Assembly: GCF_005938745.2 (NCBI RefSeq)
Contig: NZ_VCBX02000001.1
Location: 4,354,501 to 4,418,500, forward strand
Direction: 5' to 3'
DNA: 64,000 nt
From: Rhodococcus sp. KBS0724
GTDB taxonomy: Bacteria > Actinomycetota > Actinomycetes > Mycobacteriales > Mycobacteriaceae
A program made the position numbers and the translations under genes. Every line of letters begins with the position of its first letter. The stretch's first letter is position 1. The notes under the pieces were generated by a model. It saw nothing but the letters and a program-made list of their open reading frames with translations, had not been told where the DNA came from and did not search any database. This document shows, piece after piece, positions 45,561 to 55,378 of the stretch.

Positions 45561-46148
45561 ATGAACGCCCCACAACCGCCATATCCGTGGGATTCCCAAC
45601 CACAGCGAAATTCTCAGTCCCAGCGAAATTCTGAAACGCAGCAGAATGCTCAACCAGAGCCACCCCAAACACCGGCATGGGTGTGGGTTCTTCTCGGTGC
45701 CGGGATAGCTGCGATCGTTGTGGTTGTGGGGCTTGTCTGGGTGCGGCCGATACTGTTCGACACAGACACGAATCAATCCGCGCGGTCCTCGACTCAGCTC
45801 AGCACAACACCGTCCACCACAACATCTTCATCTGCCGCAACGTCGGCAGCTCCTCGAACCACCACTTCCGCGCCAACGTCAGGTACGGCCGTCCCGGCAA
45901 ACGCAACTCGCTGCGGACCTGTGTTCTCGAACAACGAATTGCCGAACTCGGCCACTGGGAGCAACGCCACGTCATGCGAGTTCGCCGAAGAAGTGCGGTA
46001 TCAGTACGTCAGTCAGGGCAAACGAAATACAACAGTGTCGATCAGCGCTGTCAGCCCTGTCACCAATACCCGCTATTCGATGAGTTGCACCGGTAAGAAG
46101 GTTGTCACCTGCACTGGCGGTAACAACGCAATTGTTTATCTGTATTGA
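45561..46148 (+). CDS. Membrane-anchored secreted protein with Ser/Thr-rich linker
   Basis: I do not recognise this 195-aa protein. A Pro/Gln/Asn-rich cytoplasmic part (residues 1-~38, with QPQRNSQSQRNS near-repeats) precedes one membrane segment (WVWVLLGAGIAAIVVVVGLVW). A ~40-residue Ser/Thr/Ala linker follows, then a small exported domain with four Cys (RCGPVF, SCEFAEE, SCTGKKVVTC). Two disulfides are likely. The plan resembles actinobacterial envelope proteins with a short extracellular sensor domain. GGAGA lies upstream of the ATG. Confidence 0.72.
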   Translation: MNAPQPPYPWDSQPQRNSQSQRNSETQQNAQPEPPQTPAWVWVLLGAGIAAIVVVVGLVWVRPILFDTDTNQSARSSTQLSTTPSTTTSSSAATSAAPRTTTSAPTSGTAVPANATRCGPVFSNNELPNSATGSNATSCEFAEEVRYQYVSQGKRNTTVSISAVSPVTNTRYSMSCTGKKVVTCTGGNNAIVYLY

Positions 46149-46166
46149 TATTCGTCGAACTCGGCT

Positions 46167-47696
46167 TCAAAATGGCGGAGGGTCGTCGCCGTAGTCGACG
46201 AGCCTTCGCGGCGGGCATTTTCGCGGTGTGGAGATCGGGAAAGTCTGCCGGCGTTTCCGATCCGACTGTTTCGCTGTGCGACGCCGAATCTTTGCTTGTT
46301 GATGTTTCCGTTCGGCCCGGATGCGGGCAGCTTTGTTCTCCAACCGTGTCCGTCGCCGGGTGCCGCCTTCCGGTGGCGGCGGTTCCTGTTGTCCCGCGAG
46401 TAGCCCGGCCGCTCGGGTGCGGTAGCGATGCCCGGTCTGCGAGGTCAGGGTGATGCTGCGATCCGGGTTCGGGTCTAGCTGCCAGGCTCCGGAATGCTTG
46501 AGTCGGTGATGGTTCCGGCAGAACGCACTCAGGTTCGACGCCACCGTCCGCCCGCCGTTCGTGGGATCAGTGTGGTTGAACGGATCGTTGTGGTCGAGGT
46601 CGCAGTTCCAGGCCGGGACATCGCAGTGCGGCCACTGGCAGCTCCCCGCGAGGACCCGCAGCCAGGTGTCGAGGGCGGCGCCGGGACGGTACACAAACGC
46701 CGATGCAGGCACAGACTCGGGTGTTTCCGGTACCCGTACTTCCCGGACCTGTGCGTCTTTCGCGATGTCACGGGCATGCTCGGCGCTGATCACCCCATAC
46801 CCGTCCAGATGAGCGGGCTCGTTCGCATCCGGGGTGTCACCGTCGGCCCGCAGAGTGGTTTCGTACATCACCACATGCACGAGTGGTCGGCGCACAACAA
46901 CGAGGCCACTGCGGTCCTGCGGGCAATCATCACGGCCGCAGTCACACACCAACACCGTCGAACCGCTCACCAGTACCCCCAACGCGTCGGCGCGGCGCTG
47001 CTCGTACGTTCGCGAATCATGGCGGCAGACCGACATCGCCAACTCCCGCAACCGCCCGTCGAACGCGCGTGCTTGCTCCGCCGGGATACTGCCCAGGATG
47101 CGGGCCATCCCGTCTTCGGCGGCACTGACCCCGACAAACCGATCCGCCACAGCGCGTCGTCGGCGCTCCCGCAGTCCTTCCGGATCGATCCGGGCGACGA
47201 TCCGGTCGATCGCCGCCGTCAATCGGCGACCCGTCAACCCGATCCCACCGTCCACGGGTGGGGCCAACACCTGCTCGAGGAGCAACCGTTCGACCTCGTC
47301 GATCAACTCGTCACCGACATTCGCGGTCGCCGACTCGATCAACGACACCCGGTAGAAGTCGAGTTCACCGCGCGCCATCGCCGCCCGCGTCCGATGCAAC
47401 CGCGTCTTCAAAGCGAACCCCAACCCGATGAGCTTCCCGGCCGCAGCGCGCCCCATCGTGAGCACTGCGCCGACCTCGGATTCGGCCAACTCGTGCGCCG
47501 ACGACGTCCACGCTCCGCCCTCGACATGCTCGGCGCTGCGGCGGGTGAAGAATTCCGCCACCACCGCCAGCTTCCGCTCGACCAGCATCGCCTCACACGC
47601 ATGCAACTCGGCCATCAGATCAATTAGGGCGCAATCGGTTTCGGCACCACTCAGCTGTGCCGAGTTACCGAAAATCCCCACCCCCGGATCGAACAT
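46167..47696 (-). CDS. DUF222-HNH endonuclease-family protein (13E12-like)
   Basis: This 509-aa protein has an N-terminal DUF222 domain and a C-terminal HNH motif (CDLDHNDPFNHTDPTNGG, then NLSAFCRNHHRLKH). A very basic tail follows (RRRTRLENKAARIRAERKHQQAKIRRRTAKQ, cited for its Arg/Lys content). It is the domain order of the mycobacterial 13E12 repeat family. Several of those are LexA-controlled, and an SOS-box-like site lies 14 nt upstream here. Whether it cuts DNA is untested. A TAAGAT ends 6 nt before the ATG. Confidence 0.88.
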   Translation of the reverse strand: MFDPGVGIFGNSAQLSGAETDCALIDLMAELHACEAMLVERKLAVVAEFFTRRSAEHVEGGAWTSSAHELAESEVGAVLTMGRAAAGKLIGLGFALKTRLHRTRAAMARGELDFYRVSLIESATANVGDELIDEVERLLLEQVLAPPVDGGIGLTGRRLTAAIDRIVARIDPEGLRERRRRAVADRFVGVSAAEDGMARILGSIPAEQARAFDGRLRELAMSVCRHDSRTYEQRRADALGVLVSGSTVLVCDCGRDDCPQDRSGLVVVRRPLVHVVMYETTLRADGDTPDANEPAHLDGYGVISAEHARDIAKDAQVREVRVPETPESVPASAFVYRPGAALDTWLRVLAGSCQWPHCDVPAWNCDLDHNDPFNHTDPTNGGRTVASNLSAFCRNHHRLKHSGAWQLDPNPDRSITLTSQTGHRYRTRAAGLLAGQQEPPPPEGGTRRRTRLENKAARIRAERKHQQAKIRRRTAKQSDRKRRQTFPISTPRKCPPRRLVDYGDDPPPF

Positions 47697-47702
47697 TCCT
47701 CA

Positions 47703-47725
47703 ATCTTATTCGAAACTATGTTCGG
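47703..47725 (-). promoter_or_regulatory. SOS-box-like LexA site plus -10 element of the HNH gene
   Basis: On the minus strand CCGAACATAGTTTCGA (47725-47710) matches the actinobacterial SOS box TCGAAC-N4-GTTCGA at 10 of 12 fixed positions. It adjoins TAAGAT (47708-47703), which ends 6 nt before the ATG, so LexA bound here would block the promoter. Confidence 0.65.
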
Positions 47726-48096
47726 AGACAACAGTCACAGCCAAATCGGTCGGATATGTCTGGATATTTCTTATGGTTGCCCGCAAAACAAACGCAACGC
47801 CACGCCAGGCTTTGGGTTAAGCCCTTGGGGCACGCGGGAGTAGACGCCCCGACTCGATATGAAGCTATCCCTCGATTCGCTCGAACATGCAGACAGCACT
47901 CCCAGTTCGTCGAGTACAGCTGTGCCAGTGAGGAATCCGCGCCGTGACAAGGACTTGATCAGGCGGATGAATCGACCTAGGCTGCTTGCGCGGATATGGG
48001 ATTGACGAGCGGTTCGCATCGCCCGAAAATTCCAACCACTCATCGGATTTGGCCATACCTCGACCGGGGTGGCGTCGCGGCCAGATAGTTATTCGT
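47726..48096. other. Intergenic region, no gene seen
   Basis: About 370 bp between the HNH promoter and a small gene. Open frames here are short, lack ribosome-binding sites and show no recognisable protein features. I see no tRNA, strong hairpin or repeat. It could hold a decayed gene or the far-upstream control region of the small genes that follow. Confidence 0.4.
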
Positions 48097-48222
48097 ATGC
48101 TGATAGCCGTGCGCGATATTGCGGTTTTTCTTGCAGCTGCCGAGCGGGGGGTCCACGCCGTTGTCGGCGCCGTTGAGTCGGCAGTGAGAGATGCGGCCAG
48201 TTCCGACTTCGCGCGGGGGTGA
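48097..48222 (+). CDS. Very small hypothetical protein (41 aa)
   Basis: The reading frame from ATG 48097 gives MLIAVRDIAVFLAAAERG followed by HAVVGAVESAVRDAA, an amphipathic helix-like Ala/Val-rich peptide. It ends 4 bp before the start of the next small gene, which suggests a two-gene unit. No family is recognised and no strong ribosome-binding site is seen; it may not be translated. Confidence 0.3.
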   Translation: MLIAVRDIAVFLAAAERGVHAVVGAVESAVRDAASSDFARG

Positions 48223-48226
48223 ACAC

Positions 48227-48541
48227 GTGCCGGGGATTCTGCGCGCTGTGGATGATGCCCGGGCCGCTGCCGGGTTGGCGCTCGGCGAACTACGGTCCGG
48301 GGACGATACGTACCGCATCGGGGTCATGCGCCGCACGAAGGCGTCGAGTCGGGCATGGGGACTGGACCGGCCTTCGCCCGAGTTGCTCTACACCATCGAC
48401 TGTCCGTGCGGCGGAATGAATGTGTGGCAGCTGCCGAACACGGAATCGAAGCCCGATGAAGGCGACTGCGACTCGTGCGGGCGCACCCTGTTCGACTCTG
48501 CCGGTGCCCCGATCGCGCCCATGGTGGTCGAGCCCGCCTGA
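48227..48541 (+). CDS. Small hypothetical protein with a zinc-ribbon-like Cys pattern
   Basis: From GTG 48227 this 104-aa protein has an N-terminal VPGILRAVDDARAAAGLALGE helix, a middle part with RRTKASSRAWGL, and a Cys cluster IDCPCGGMNVW...GDCDSCGRTLF. The C-x-C and C-x4... C-x2-C arrangement could bind zinc. The reading frame ends exactly one base before the convergent glpD stop codon. I do not recognise the family. Confidence 0.5.
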   Translation: MPGILRAVDDARAAAGLALGELRSGDDTYRIGVMRRTKASSRAWGLDRPSPELLYTIDCPCGGMNVWQLPNTESKPDEGDCDSCGRTLFDSAGAPIAPMVVEPA

Positions 48542-50284
48542 CTACACCCGGTCTTGGACCTCCACTACAGGCTCGAGGATTTCCACGCGCGATTCCGGTG
48601 CCGCTGCCCGCAGCGCATCCGCTGCTTCATCGTCGGGCTGAGCCTGCGATTCAACTTCGGCCTTGACCCGGGCACGGTAGGTGTCAACCTCACGATCGAC
48701 AGCTTCGGCGTCCCAACCCAATACCGGGGCAACAAGTTCTGCCACTTGCTGGGCACAATTGACGCCGCGGTGCGGGTACTCGATCGCAATGCGCGTGCGG
48801 CGCGCCAAGATGTCGTCGAGGTGGAGCGCCCCTTCCGCCGCCGCGGCGTACACTGCCTCGACCTGAAGGTAATCGGGCGCATCAGTGATGGGCTGCAACA
48901 ACTCCGGTGTCTCGCGACCCAATTCCAACACTTCGGTGATCAAGGAGCCATACCGGTCGAGGAGATGCTTGACGCGATACGGATGCAGGCCGTACGTCTC
49001 ACCCAACTGCATTGTCTGGTTGACCAACGCAAAATATCCGTCGGCACCCACGAGCGGCACCTTCTCGGTGATCGACGAGGCAACTCGCGCCGGAATGTCT
49101 TCGGATGCAACGTCAACCGCATCCTCGGCCATAACGCGATACGTCGTGTACTTTCCGCCGGCAATGGCAACAAGACCAGGTGCGACTCGCGCAACGGCAT
49201 GCTCACGGGACAGCTTCGACGTCTCGTCACTCTCGCCGGCCAGCAGCGGACGAAGGCCGGCATACACACCGTCGATGTCGGCATGGGTCAATGGCGTCAC
49301 GAGCACCGAATTTACGTGCCCGAGAATGTAATCGATATCAGCTTTGGTTGCGGCGGGATGCGCGAGGTCGAGATTCCAATCGGTATCCGTCGTTCCGATG
49401 ATCCAGTGGTTGCCCCACGGAATCACGAACAGCACTGATTTTTCGGTGCGCAGGATGATCGCCGCTTCACTGACGATGCGGTCACGAGGAACAACGATGT
49501 GGACGCCCTTCGACGCCCGAACCCGGAACCGACCACGCTGACGCGACAGTGCCTGAATCTCATCGGTCCACACGCCCGTCGCATTGATGACGACGTGTCC
49601 CTTGACCTCAGCGGTCCGTCCGTCTTCGCAGTCACGAACACGTACACCCGACACCCGATCTGCTTCGCGGAGGAAGCCGACAACCTGCGTCGACGTCCGC
49701 ACCACAGCGCCGTAGTGCGCCGCAGTCCGCGCAACGGTCATGGTGTGACGGGCGTCGTCGACGACTGTGTCGTAGTACTGGATTCCGCCGGTCAGCGAGC
49801 TGCGCTTGAGACTCGGCGACATGCGCAACGCCCCGGCCCGTGTGAGGTGCTTCTGCGAGGGCACCGATTTGGCCCCACCCATCCGGTCGTACAGGAAGAT
49901 TCCAGCCGCCATGTACGGGCGTTCCCAGACACGGTGAGCCAACGGGAACAGAAATTTGAGGGGCTTGACCAGGTGCGGTGCCAGCGTCGTCAGAGAGAGC
50001 TCACGTTCGCGCAATGCCTCACGGACCAGCCCGAATTCGAGTTGCTCTAGATAGCGCAAACCGCCGTGGAACATCTTCGACGATCGAGAAGACGTACCCG
50101 ACGCATAGTCACGAGCCTCGACCAGCGCGACTTTGAGTCCACGCGTCGCCGCGTCGAGCGCTGTGCCGACACCGACAACGCCGCCACCGACGACGATAAC
50201 GTCGAACTGCTCGCTCTGAAGCTGCTCCCAGGCAGCTTCTCGCTGCTGTGGGCCGAGAAACTGCACACCCTGCTGCTTACTCAA
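48542..50284 (-). CDS. glpD: FAD-dependent glycerol-3-phosphate dehydrogenase
   Basis: This 580-aa membrane-associated flavoprotein oxidises sn-glycerol-3-phosphate to dihydroxyacetone phosphate and passes electrons to quinone. It shows the Rossmann motif VIVVGGGVVGVG (about residues 29-40), SSRSSKMFHGGLRYLEQLEFGLV, and IAGGKYTTYRVMAEDA. It is very close to my memory of M. tuberculosis GlpD2 (Rv3302c). TTG 50284 is chosen because AGGAG lies 7 nt upstream and the alignment begins there; the frame is open to an ATG at 50365, which would overlap the promoter of glpK. It is divergent from glpK. Confidence 0.94.
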   Translation of the reverse strand: MSKQQGVQFLGPQQREAAWEQLQSEQFDVIVVGGGVVGVGTALDAATRGLKVALVEARDYASGTSSRSSKMFHGGLRYLEQLEFGLVREALRERELSLTTLAPHLVKPLKFLFPLAHRVWERPYMAAGIFLYDRMGGAKSVPSQKHLTRAGALRMSPSLKRSSLTGGIQYYDTVVDDARHTMTVARTAAHYGAVVRTSTQVVGFLREADRVSGVRVRDCEDGRTAEVKGHVVINATGVWTDEIQALSRQRGRFRVRASKGVHIVVPRDRIVSEAAIILRTEKSVLFVIPWGNHWIIGTTDTDWNLDLAHPAATKADIDYILGHVNSVLVTPLTHADIDGVYAGLRPLLAGESDETSKLSREHAVARVAPGLVAIAGGKYTTYRVMAEDAVDVASEDIPARVASSITEKVPLVGADGYFALVNQTMQLGETYGLHPYRVKHLLDRYGSLITEVLELGRETPELLQPITDAPDYLQVEAVYAAAAEGALHLDDILARRTRIAIEYPHRGVNCAQQVAELVAPVLGWDAEAVDREVDTYRARVKAEVESQAQPDDEAADALRAAAPESRVEILEPVVEVQDRV

Positions 50285-50373
50285 CCCGTATCTCCTGTAA
50301 GTCGACGACGAATTCGCATCCAGGCTAGTAGCTTCATGCTCAGACTGCGACAGCGCACGAACCAAGGAGACAT

Positions 50374-51864
<1,491 letters not shown>

Positions 51865-51915
51865 TCAGTTTCAACGGTTCACCCACACTCAATGACAAGT
51901 GCTGTGGCGCGGAGT

Positions 51916-53109
51916 TCAGCCCCGAGACTGAGCGGAAGCATCCCGGAAGGCGTCGCCCAGTTTCTGTGCGGCGTCTTCCAGCACGGTTTCCGGATACGTC
52001 GCAAAGCACAGACGGGCTGATCGGCTCAGGTCTGCGTCGACACCGAAGGCCGCACCGGGCACAAAGGCAACACCGTGCTTGACTGCGACGTCGAGAACCA
52101 CGGCAGTATCAACCGGATCAGCGCTCTCCATCCAACAGAACATGCCGCCCCGCACTGGCGAGAATCGTGCACTGTCGCCGAAACCGGCCTCCAACGCACT
52201 GACAAGCGTCTTCGCACGGCCACCGTAGGATGTCCGCAACATGTCCAGATGACCGTCGAACCACGCAGTGTCCGAGAACAAATCAGCCGCGATCTGTTGA
52301 GTGAGTGACGACCCGCACAGATCTGCACCCTGTTTGATCAATTCGACGGCCTCGCAGACGCGCCGGTCACCGTGCAGCCACCCCACACGCAAGGCGGGCG
52401 CCAGCACCTTCGACGCACTGGACAGCCGAATCACCCTGTCCGACAACGCTGCAACCGGGATCGGCGGCGGCCCGTCGAAGTACAGTTCCCCGTACGGGTC
52501 GTCCTCGAGAATCCAGAAGCCGTACGTATCTGCCAGTTTCGCCAGATGCGTGCGGCGTTCGAGCGAGAGAACAGAACCGCGCGGGTTGTGAAAGTTGCTC
52601 ACGGTATGAACAACTTTCGGACGCAGCCCGCCCGCAAGTTTCTCTTCGAGCACCCCGGTATCCATGCCGTCCGCGTCGACCGGGACGGGGACCAGGCATG
52701 CCTGCGCCGTCCGAAAGACCTGCAGGGCGCCGGTATACGCCGGATCCTCCACGACGACGGTGTCACCGGCGTCGAGCAACACCTGAGCCAGCAAACTCAG
52801 GCCCTGCTGGGAGCCGTGCGTGACAACCACGTCGGTCGATTCGAGTGTGCGACCGATCTTGACGGATTCGCGGGCCGCAATCACCTCACGAAGATGCCGC
52901 AATCCCGAGGTCTCACCGTATTGAACGGACGACGCATCACCGAGAGCGGCAGTCGCCGCCTGTGAAATACGCTCTCGCGGAATGAAATTCGGATCCGGCA
53001 AGCCGCCGGCCAAACTGATCACATCAGGGCGAGCAGTCAGGGTGAGCAAGTCACGAATTGCAGAACTACGGAGTCCACCCATTCGAGCAGACAGCGCGGC
53101 GTGTTTCAT
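51916..53109 (-). CDS. PLP aminotransferase, 2-aminoadipate/MocR-domain type
   Basis: This 397-aa fold-type I aminotransferase has ISLAGGLPDPNFIP and YGETSGLRHLREVI near the N-terminus, THGSQQGLSLLAQVLLDAGD, NFHNPRG, and the PLP-Lys segment SSASKVLAPALRVGW. It lacks the GntR-type DNA-binding domain of MocR regulators, so it is an enzyme. Closest known activities are 2-aminoadipate (LysN-like) and branched/aromatic amino acid transaminases. An aminoadipate activity would link the pcd product to the HglS-type enzyme, but it lies 22 kb away, so this is only a suggestion. GGGAG precedes the ATG. Confidence 0.86.
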   Translation of the reverse strand: MKHAALSARMGGLRSSAIRDLLTLTARPDVISLAGGLPDPNFIPRERISQAATAALGDASSVQYGETSGLRHLREVIAARESVKIGRTLESTDVVVTHGSQQGLSLLAQVLLDAGDTVVVEDPAYTGALQVFRTAQACLVPVPVDADGMDTGVLEEKLAGGLRPKVVHTVSNFHNPRGSVLSLERRTHLAKLADTYGFWILEDDPYGELYFDGPPPIPVAALSDRVIRLSSASKVLAPALRVGWLHGDRRVCEAVELIKQGADLCGSSLTQQIAADLFSDTAWFDGHLDMLRTSYGGRAKTLVSALEAGFGDSARFSPVRGGMFCWMESADPVDTAVVLDVAVKHGVAFVPGAAFGVDADLSRSARLCFATYPETVLEDAAQKLGDAFRDASAQSRG

Positions 53110-53191
53110 AGAAACTCCCAGGCACGCAAAAAGAAAGATCAGAGGAAAAACACCCTGAGCCGCCGAGGGGTCTACGGGGCGGGGAGAGCGC

Positions 53192-53225
53192 CGTGGTACC
53201 GGTCCATGATTCGACCGATACCACG
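53192..53225. terminator. Hairpin downstream of lpdA
   Basis: CGTGGTACCGGTC (53192-53204) and GACCGATACCACG (53213-53225) pair at 12 of 13 positions around an 8-nt loop. It lies about 70 nt after the lpdA stop and 80 nt before the aminotransferase start, both on the minus strand. It is probably the lpdA terminator, although an operator role is possible. Confidence 0.5.
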
Positions 53226-53293
53226 ACTATCCCACCATCACGCCAATATGTGAAATCGAGTTCTCAGATTTCGGGAAACCACATGACGGAGAA

Positions 53294-54697
53294 TCAGTCG
53301 AGGTCGTCGTGACGCATGAGCTGACGCGCCGCCTCGGTGATCGAACCGGTCAGCGACGGGTAGACGGAGAAGGTCTGGGCGAGGTCATTGACGCTCAGGT
53401 TGTTCTGCACGGCCATCGCGAGCGGCAGGATCAACTCGGATCCGTTGGGCGCGACCACAACTCCGCCGATCACCACACCGGTTGCGGGACGGCAGAAGAT
53501 CTTCACGAAGCCACGACGCAGTCCGGACATCTTGGCGCGCGGGTTGGTGTTGAGCGGCAACATGACGGTACGGGCCGGAACTTCACCGTTGTCGATTGCA
53601 GCCTGCGTCACACCCACCGTCGCGATCTCAGGACGTGTGAATACCGCCGACGCCACCGTCTTCAACTTGATGGGGCTCACGCCTTCACCGAGTGCGTGGT
53701 ACATCGCGATACGGCCCTGCATGGCGGCCACGGATGCGAGCGGGAGCAGGCCGGTGCAGTCGCCAGCTGCGTAAATACCCGAGACAGCCGTGCGGGAGAC
53801 GCGGTCGACGCGCAGGTAGCCGCCCTTGTCGAGCTCGATGCCAACCCTCTCGAGACCGAGTCCGTCGGTGTTGGGAACCGAGCCGACGGTCATGAGGGCA
53901 TGGCTGCCCTCGACGGTGCGGCCGTCGGAAAGCTTGACGATGATTCCGTCCTCGGTGCGCTCGACAGCATCAGCGCGCGCGTGCTTGACCAGGATCACAC
54001 CGCGCTCGGCCAATGCGTCTTCGAGTACGAGTGCCGCGTCGGCGTCCTCACCCGGGAGCACACGGTCACGGCTGGACACCAGCGTCACCTTGACGCCCAT
54101 CTCGGTGTACGCGGACACGAACTCGGCACCGGTCACACCGGAACCGACAACAACGAGGTGCGAGGGCAGCTCTTCCAAGTCGTAGAGCTGACGCCACGTC
54201 ATGATGCGCTCACCGTCCGGCTCGGCGCCGGGGATGATGCGAGGGCTTGCGCCGGTCGCGATGAGGACGACGTCGGCTGCGATGGTGCGCTGTTCACCAT
54301 CGGCGAGTGTCGCTCGCACCTGGTGCGTCGCCAATCCGAGTTCCTGGTCCGTCAGCTCTGCGGTACCGGAGAGAACCTCGACGCCCACCGTCTGCAGTCG
54401 AGCGCGAATGTCCGAGGACTGGGACAACGCGAGTGCCTTCACGCGGGAGTGAATCTTGGGGAGCGAGACAGACGCCTGCTCGGGATCGAGCGTAATTCCC
54501 AGATCGGACGCGCGGCGCATGTCGGTGCGGATGCCGGTCGAGGCGATGAACGTCTTCGACGGCACACAGTCGAAGAGGACACACGCACCGCCGACGCCGT
54601 CCGAATCGACCAGGGTGACGGTTGCGCCGTGCTGGGCAGCAACCAGCGCTGCCTCATATCCGGCAGGTCCGCCGCCGATGATCACGATCCGGGTCAT
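53294..54697 (-). CDS. lpdA: LpdA-type flavoprotein disulfide reductase / quinone reductase
   Basis: This 467-aa protein has the class I pyridine nucleotide-disulfide oxidoreductase layout: FAD motif IVIIGGGPAGYEAA, redox-Cys segment GGACVLFDCVPSK, NAD(P) motif VVGSGVTGAEF and GIYAAGDCTG. Both Cys of the C-x4-C pair are present. The C-terminal H-x-H-P-x-x-x-E catalytic dyad of lipoamide dehydrogenases is absent (VYPSLTGSITEAARQL instead). That makes lipoamide reduction unlikely and NAD(P)H-quinone reduction, as reported for mycobacterial LpdA (Rv3303c), more plausible. GGAGG lies 4 nt before the ATG. Confidence 0.9.
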   Translation of the reverse strand: MTRIVIIGGGPAGYEAALVAAQHGATVTLVDSDGVGGACVLFDCVPSKTFIASTGIRTDMRRASDLGITLDPEQASVSLPKIHSRVKALALSQSSDIRARLQTVGVEVLSGTAELTDQELGLATHQVRATLADGEQRTIAADVVLIATGASPRIIPGAEPDGERIMTWRQLYDLEELPSHLVVVGSGVTGAEFVSAYTEMGVKVTLVSSRDRVLPGEDADAALVLEDALAERGVILVKHARADAVERTEDGIIVKLSDGRTVEGSHALMTVGSVPNTDGLGLERVGIELDKGGYLRVDRVSRTAVSGIYAAGDCTGLLPLASVAAMQGRIAMYHALGEGVSPIKLKTVASAVFTRPEIATVGVTQAAIDNGEVPARTVMLPLNTNPRAKMSGLRRGFVKIFCRPATGVVIGGVVVAPNGSELILPLAMAVQNNLSVNDLAQTFSVYPSLTGSITEAARQLMRHDDLD

Positions 54698-54862
54698 GTG
54701 TCCTCCATGTCGTCAGGCGACCGGCAGGGGTCTCCCGCCAGTCCATACAGCTCAGGTACAGCACGCGTTGGTCACGCTATTGCAGCGATCGAGGTCGCGC
54801 AGTGCTTGTACCAGATTACTAGCGTCCGGTGGTCCGCTTCGCGTCACCCTCACACCACCGTT

Positions 54863-54868
54863 TAGGCT
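54863..54868 (+). promoter_or_regulatory. Putative -10 element for the cyclotransferase gene
   Basis: TAGGCT ends 7 nt before GTG 54876, the leaderless position, in the 178-bp region divergent from lpdA. Confidence 0.5.
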
Positions 54869-54875
54869 TGCGCCC

Positions 54876-55346
54876 GTGTCGATTTATGCTGCGTACGGTT
54901 CCAACATGCACCCCGAGCAGATGCTGTTGCGCTGCCCACACTCCCCCATGTCGGGAACTGGATGGTTGCGTGGCTGGCGCCTGACCTTCAGTGGCGAAGA
55001 CCTCGGCTGGGAAGGTGCCCTCGCCACAGTGGTGGAGGACCCGGATTCCAGCGTTTTTGTCGTCCTCTACGACGTGCCGGAAGAGGACGAGGTGAGCCTC
55101 GACCGCTGGGAAGGGGCCGAACTCGGACTGCACCGCAAGATCCGCGTACGTGTCGACACCTCTGATGGCGCGGTTCTGGCCTGGCTGTATGTCATGGACG
55201 CCTACGAGGGTGGCCTTCCGTCCGCTCGCTACATCGGTGTGATGGCCGACGCCGCCGAGATCGCGGGCGCTCCGGCCGACTACGTCCGGGAACTGCGGAC
55301 GCGGAACAGCCGGAACGTGGGTCCCGGAAACGGATTGACCGACTGA
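54876..55346 (+). CDS. Gamma-glutamylcyclotransferase-family protein
   Basis: This 156-aa protein has the AIG2/GGCT motif AAYGSNM at the N-terminus, GWRLTFSG in the next strand, and the acidic catalytic region YDVPEEDEVSLDRWEGAELG with the expected Glu. Such enzymes release 5-oxoproline from gamma-glutamyl compounds. It corresponds to Rv3304. GTG 54876 is chosen because the YGSN motif follows at once and the -10 hexamer fits. Confidence 0.86.
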   Translation: MSIYAAYGSNMHPEQMLLRCPHSPMSGTGWLRGWRLTFSGEDLGWEGALATVVEDPDSSVFVVLYDVPEEDEVSLDRWEGAELGLHRKIRVRVDTSDGAVLAWLYVMDAYEGGLPSARYIGVMADAAEIAGAPADYVRELRTRNSRNVGPGNGLTD

Positions 55347-55378
55347 AGCAGTTCGACCGACTGGCGCAATTCGACCGA

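Noticed and set aside
46167..47696. Homing endonuclease or mobile element
   Set aside because: The HNH domain alone suggests it, but there are no terminal repeats, target duplications or transposase, and the DUF222 order fits the chromosomal 13E12 family.
47771..48043. 90-codon minus-strand frame in the intergenic region
   Set aside because: It has no recognisable feature, no ribosome-binding site and a Ser/Arg-rich composition like other chance frames here.
53309..54865. Long open frame antisense to lpdA
   Set aside because: It has no domain and is rich in His/Arg/Gly repeats from reversed codons, while lpdA shows all its motifs on the other strand.
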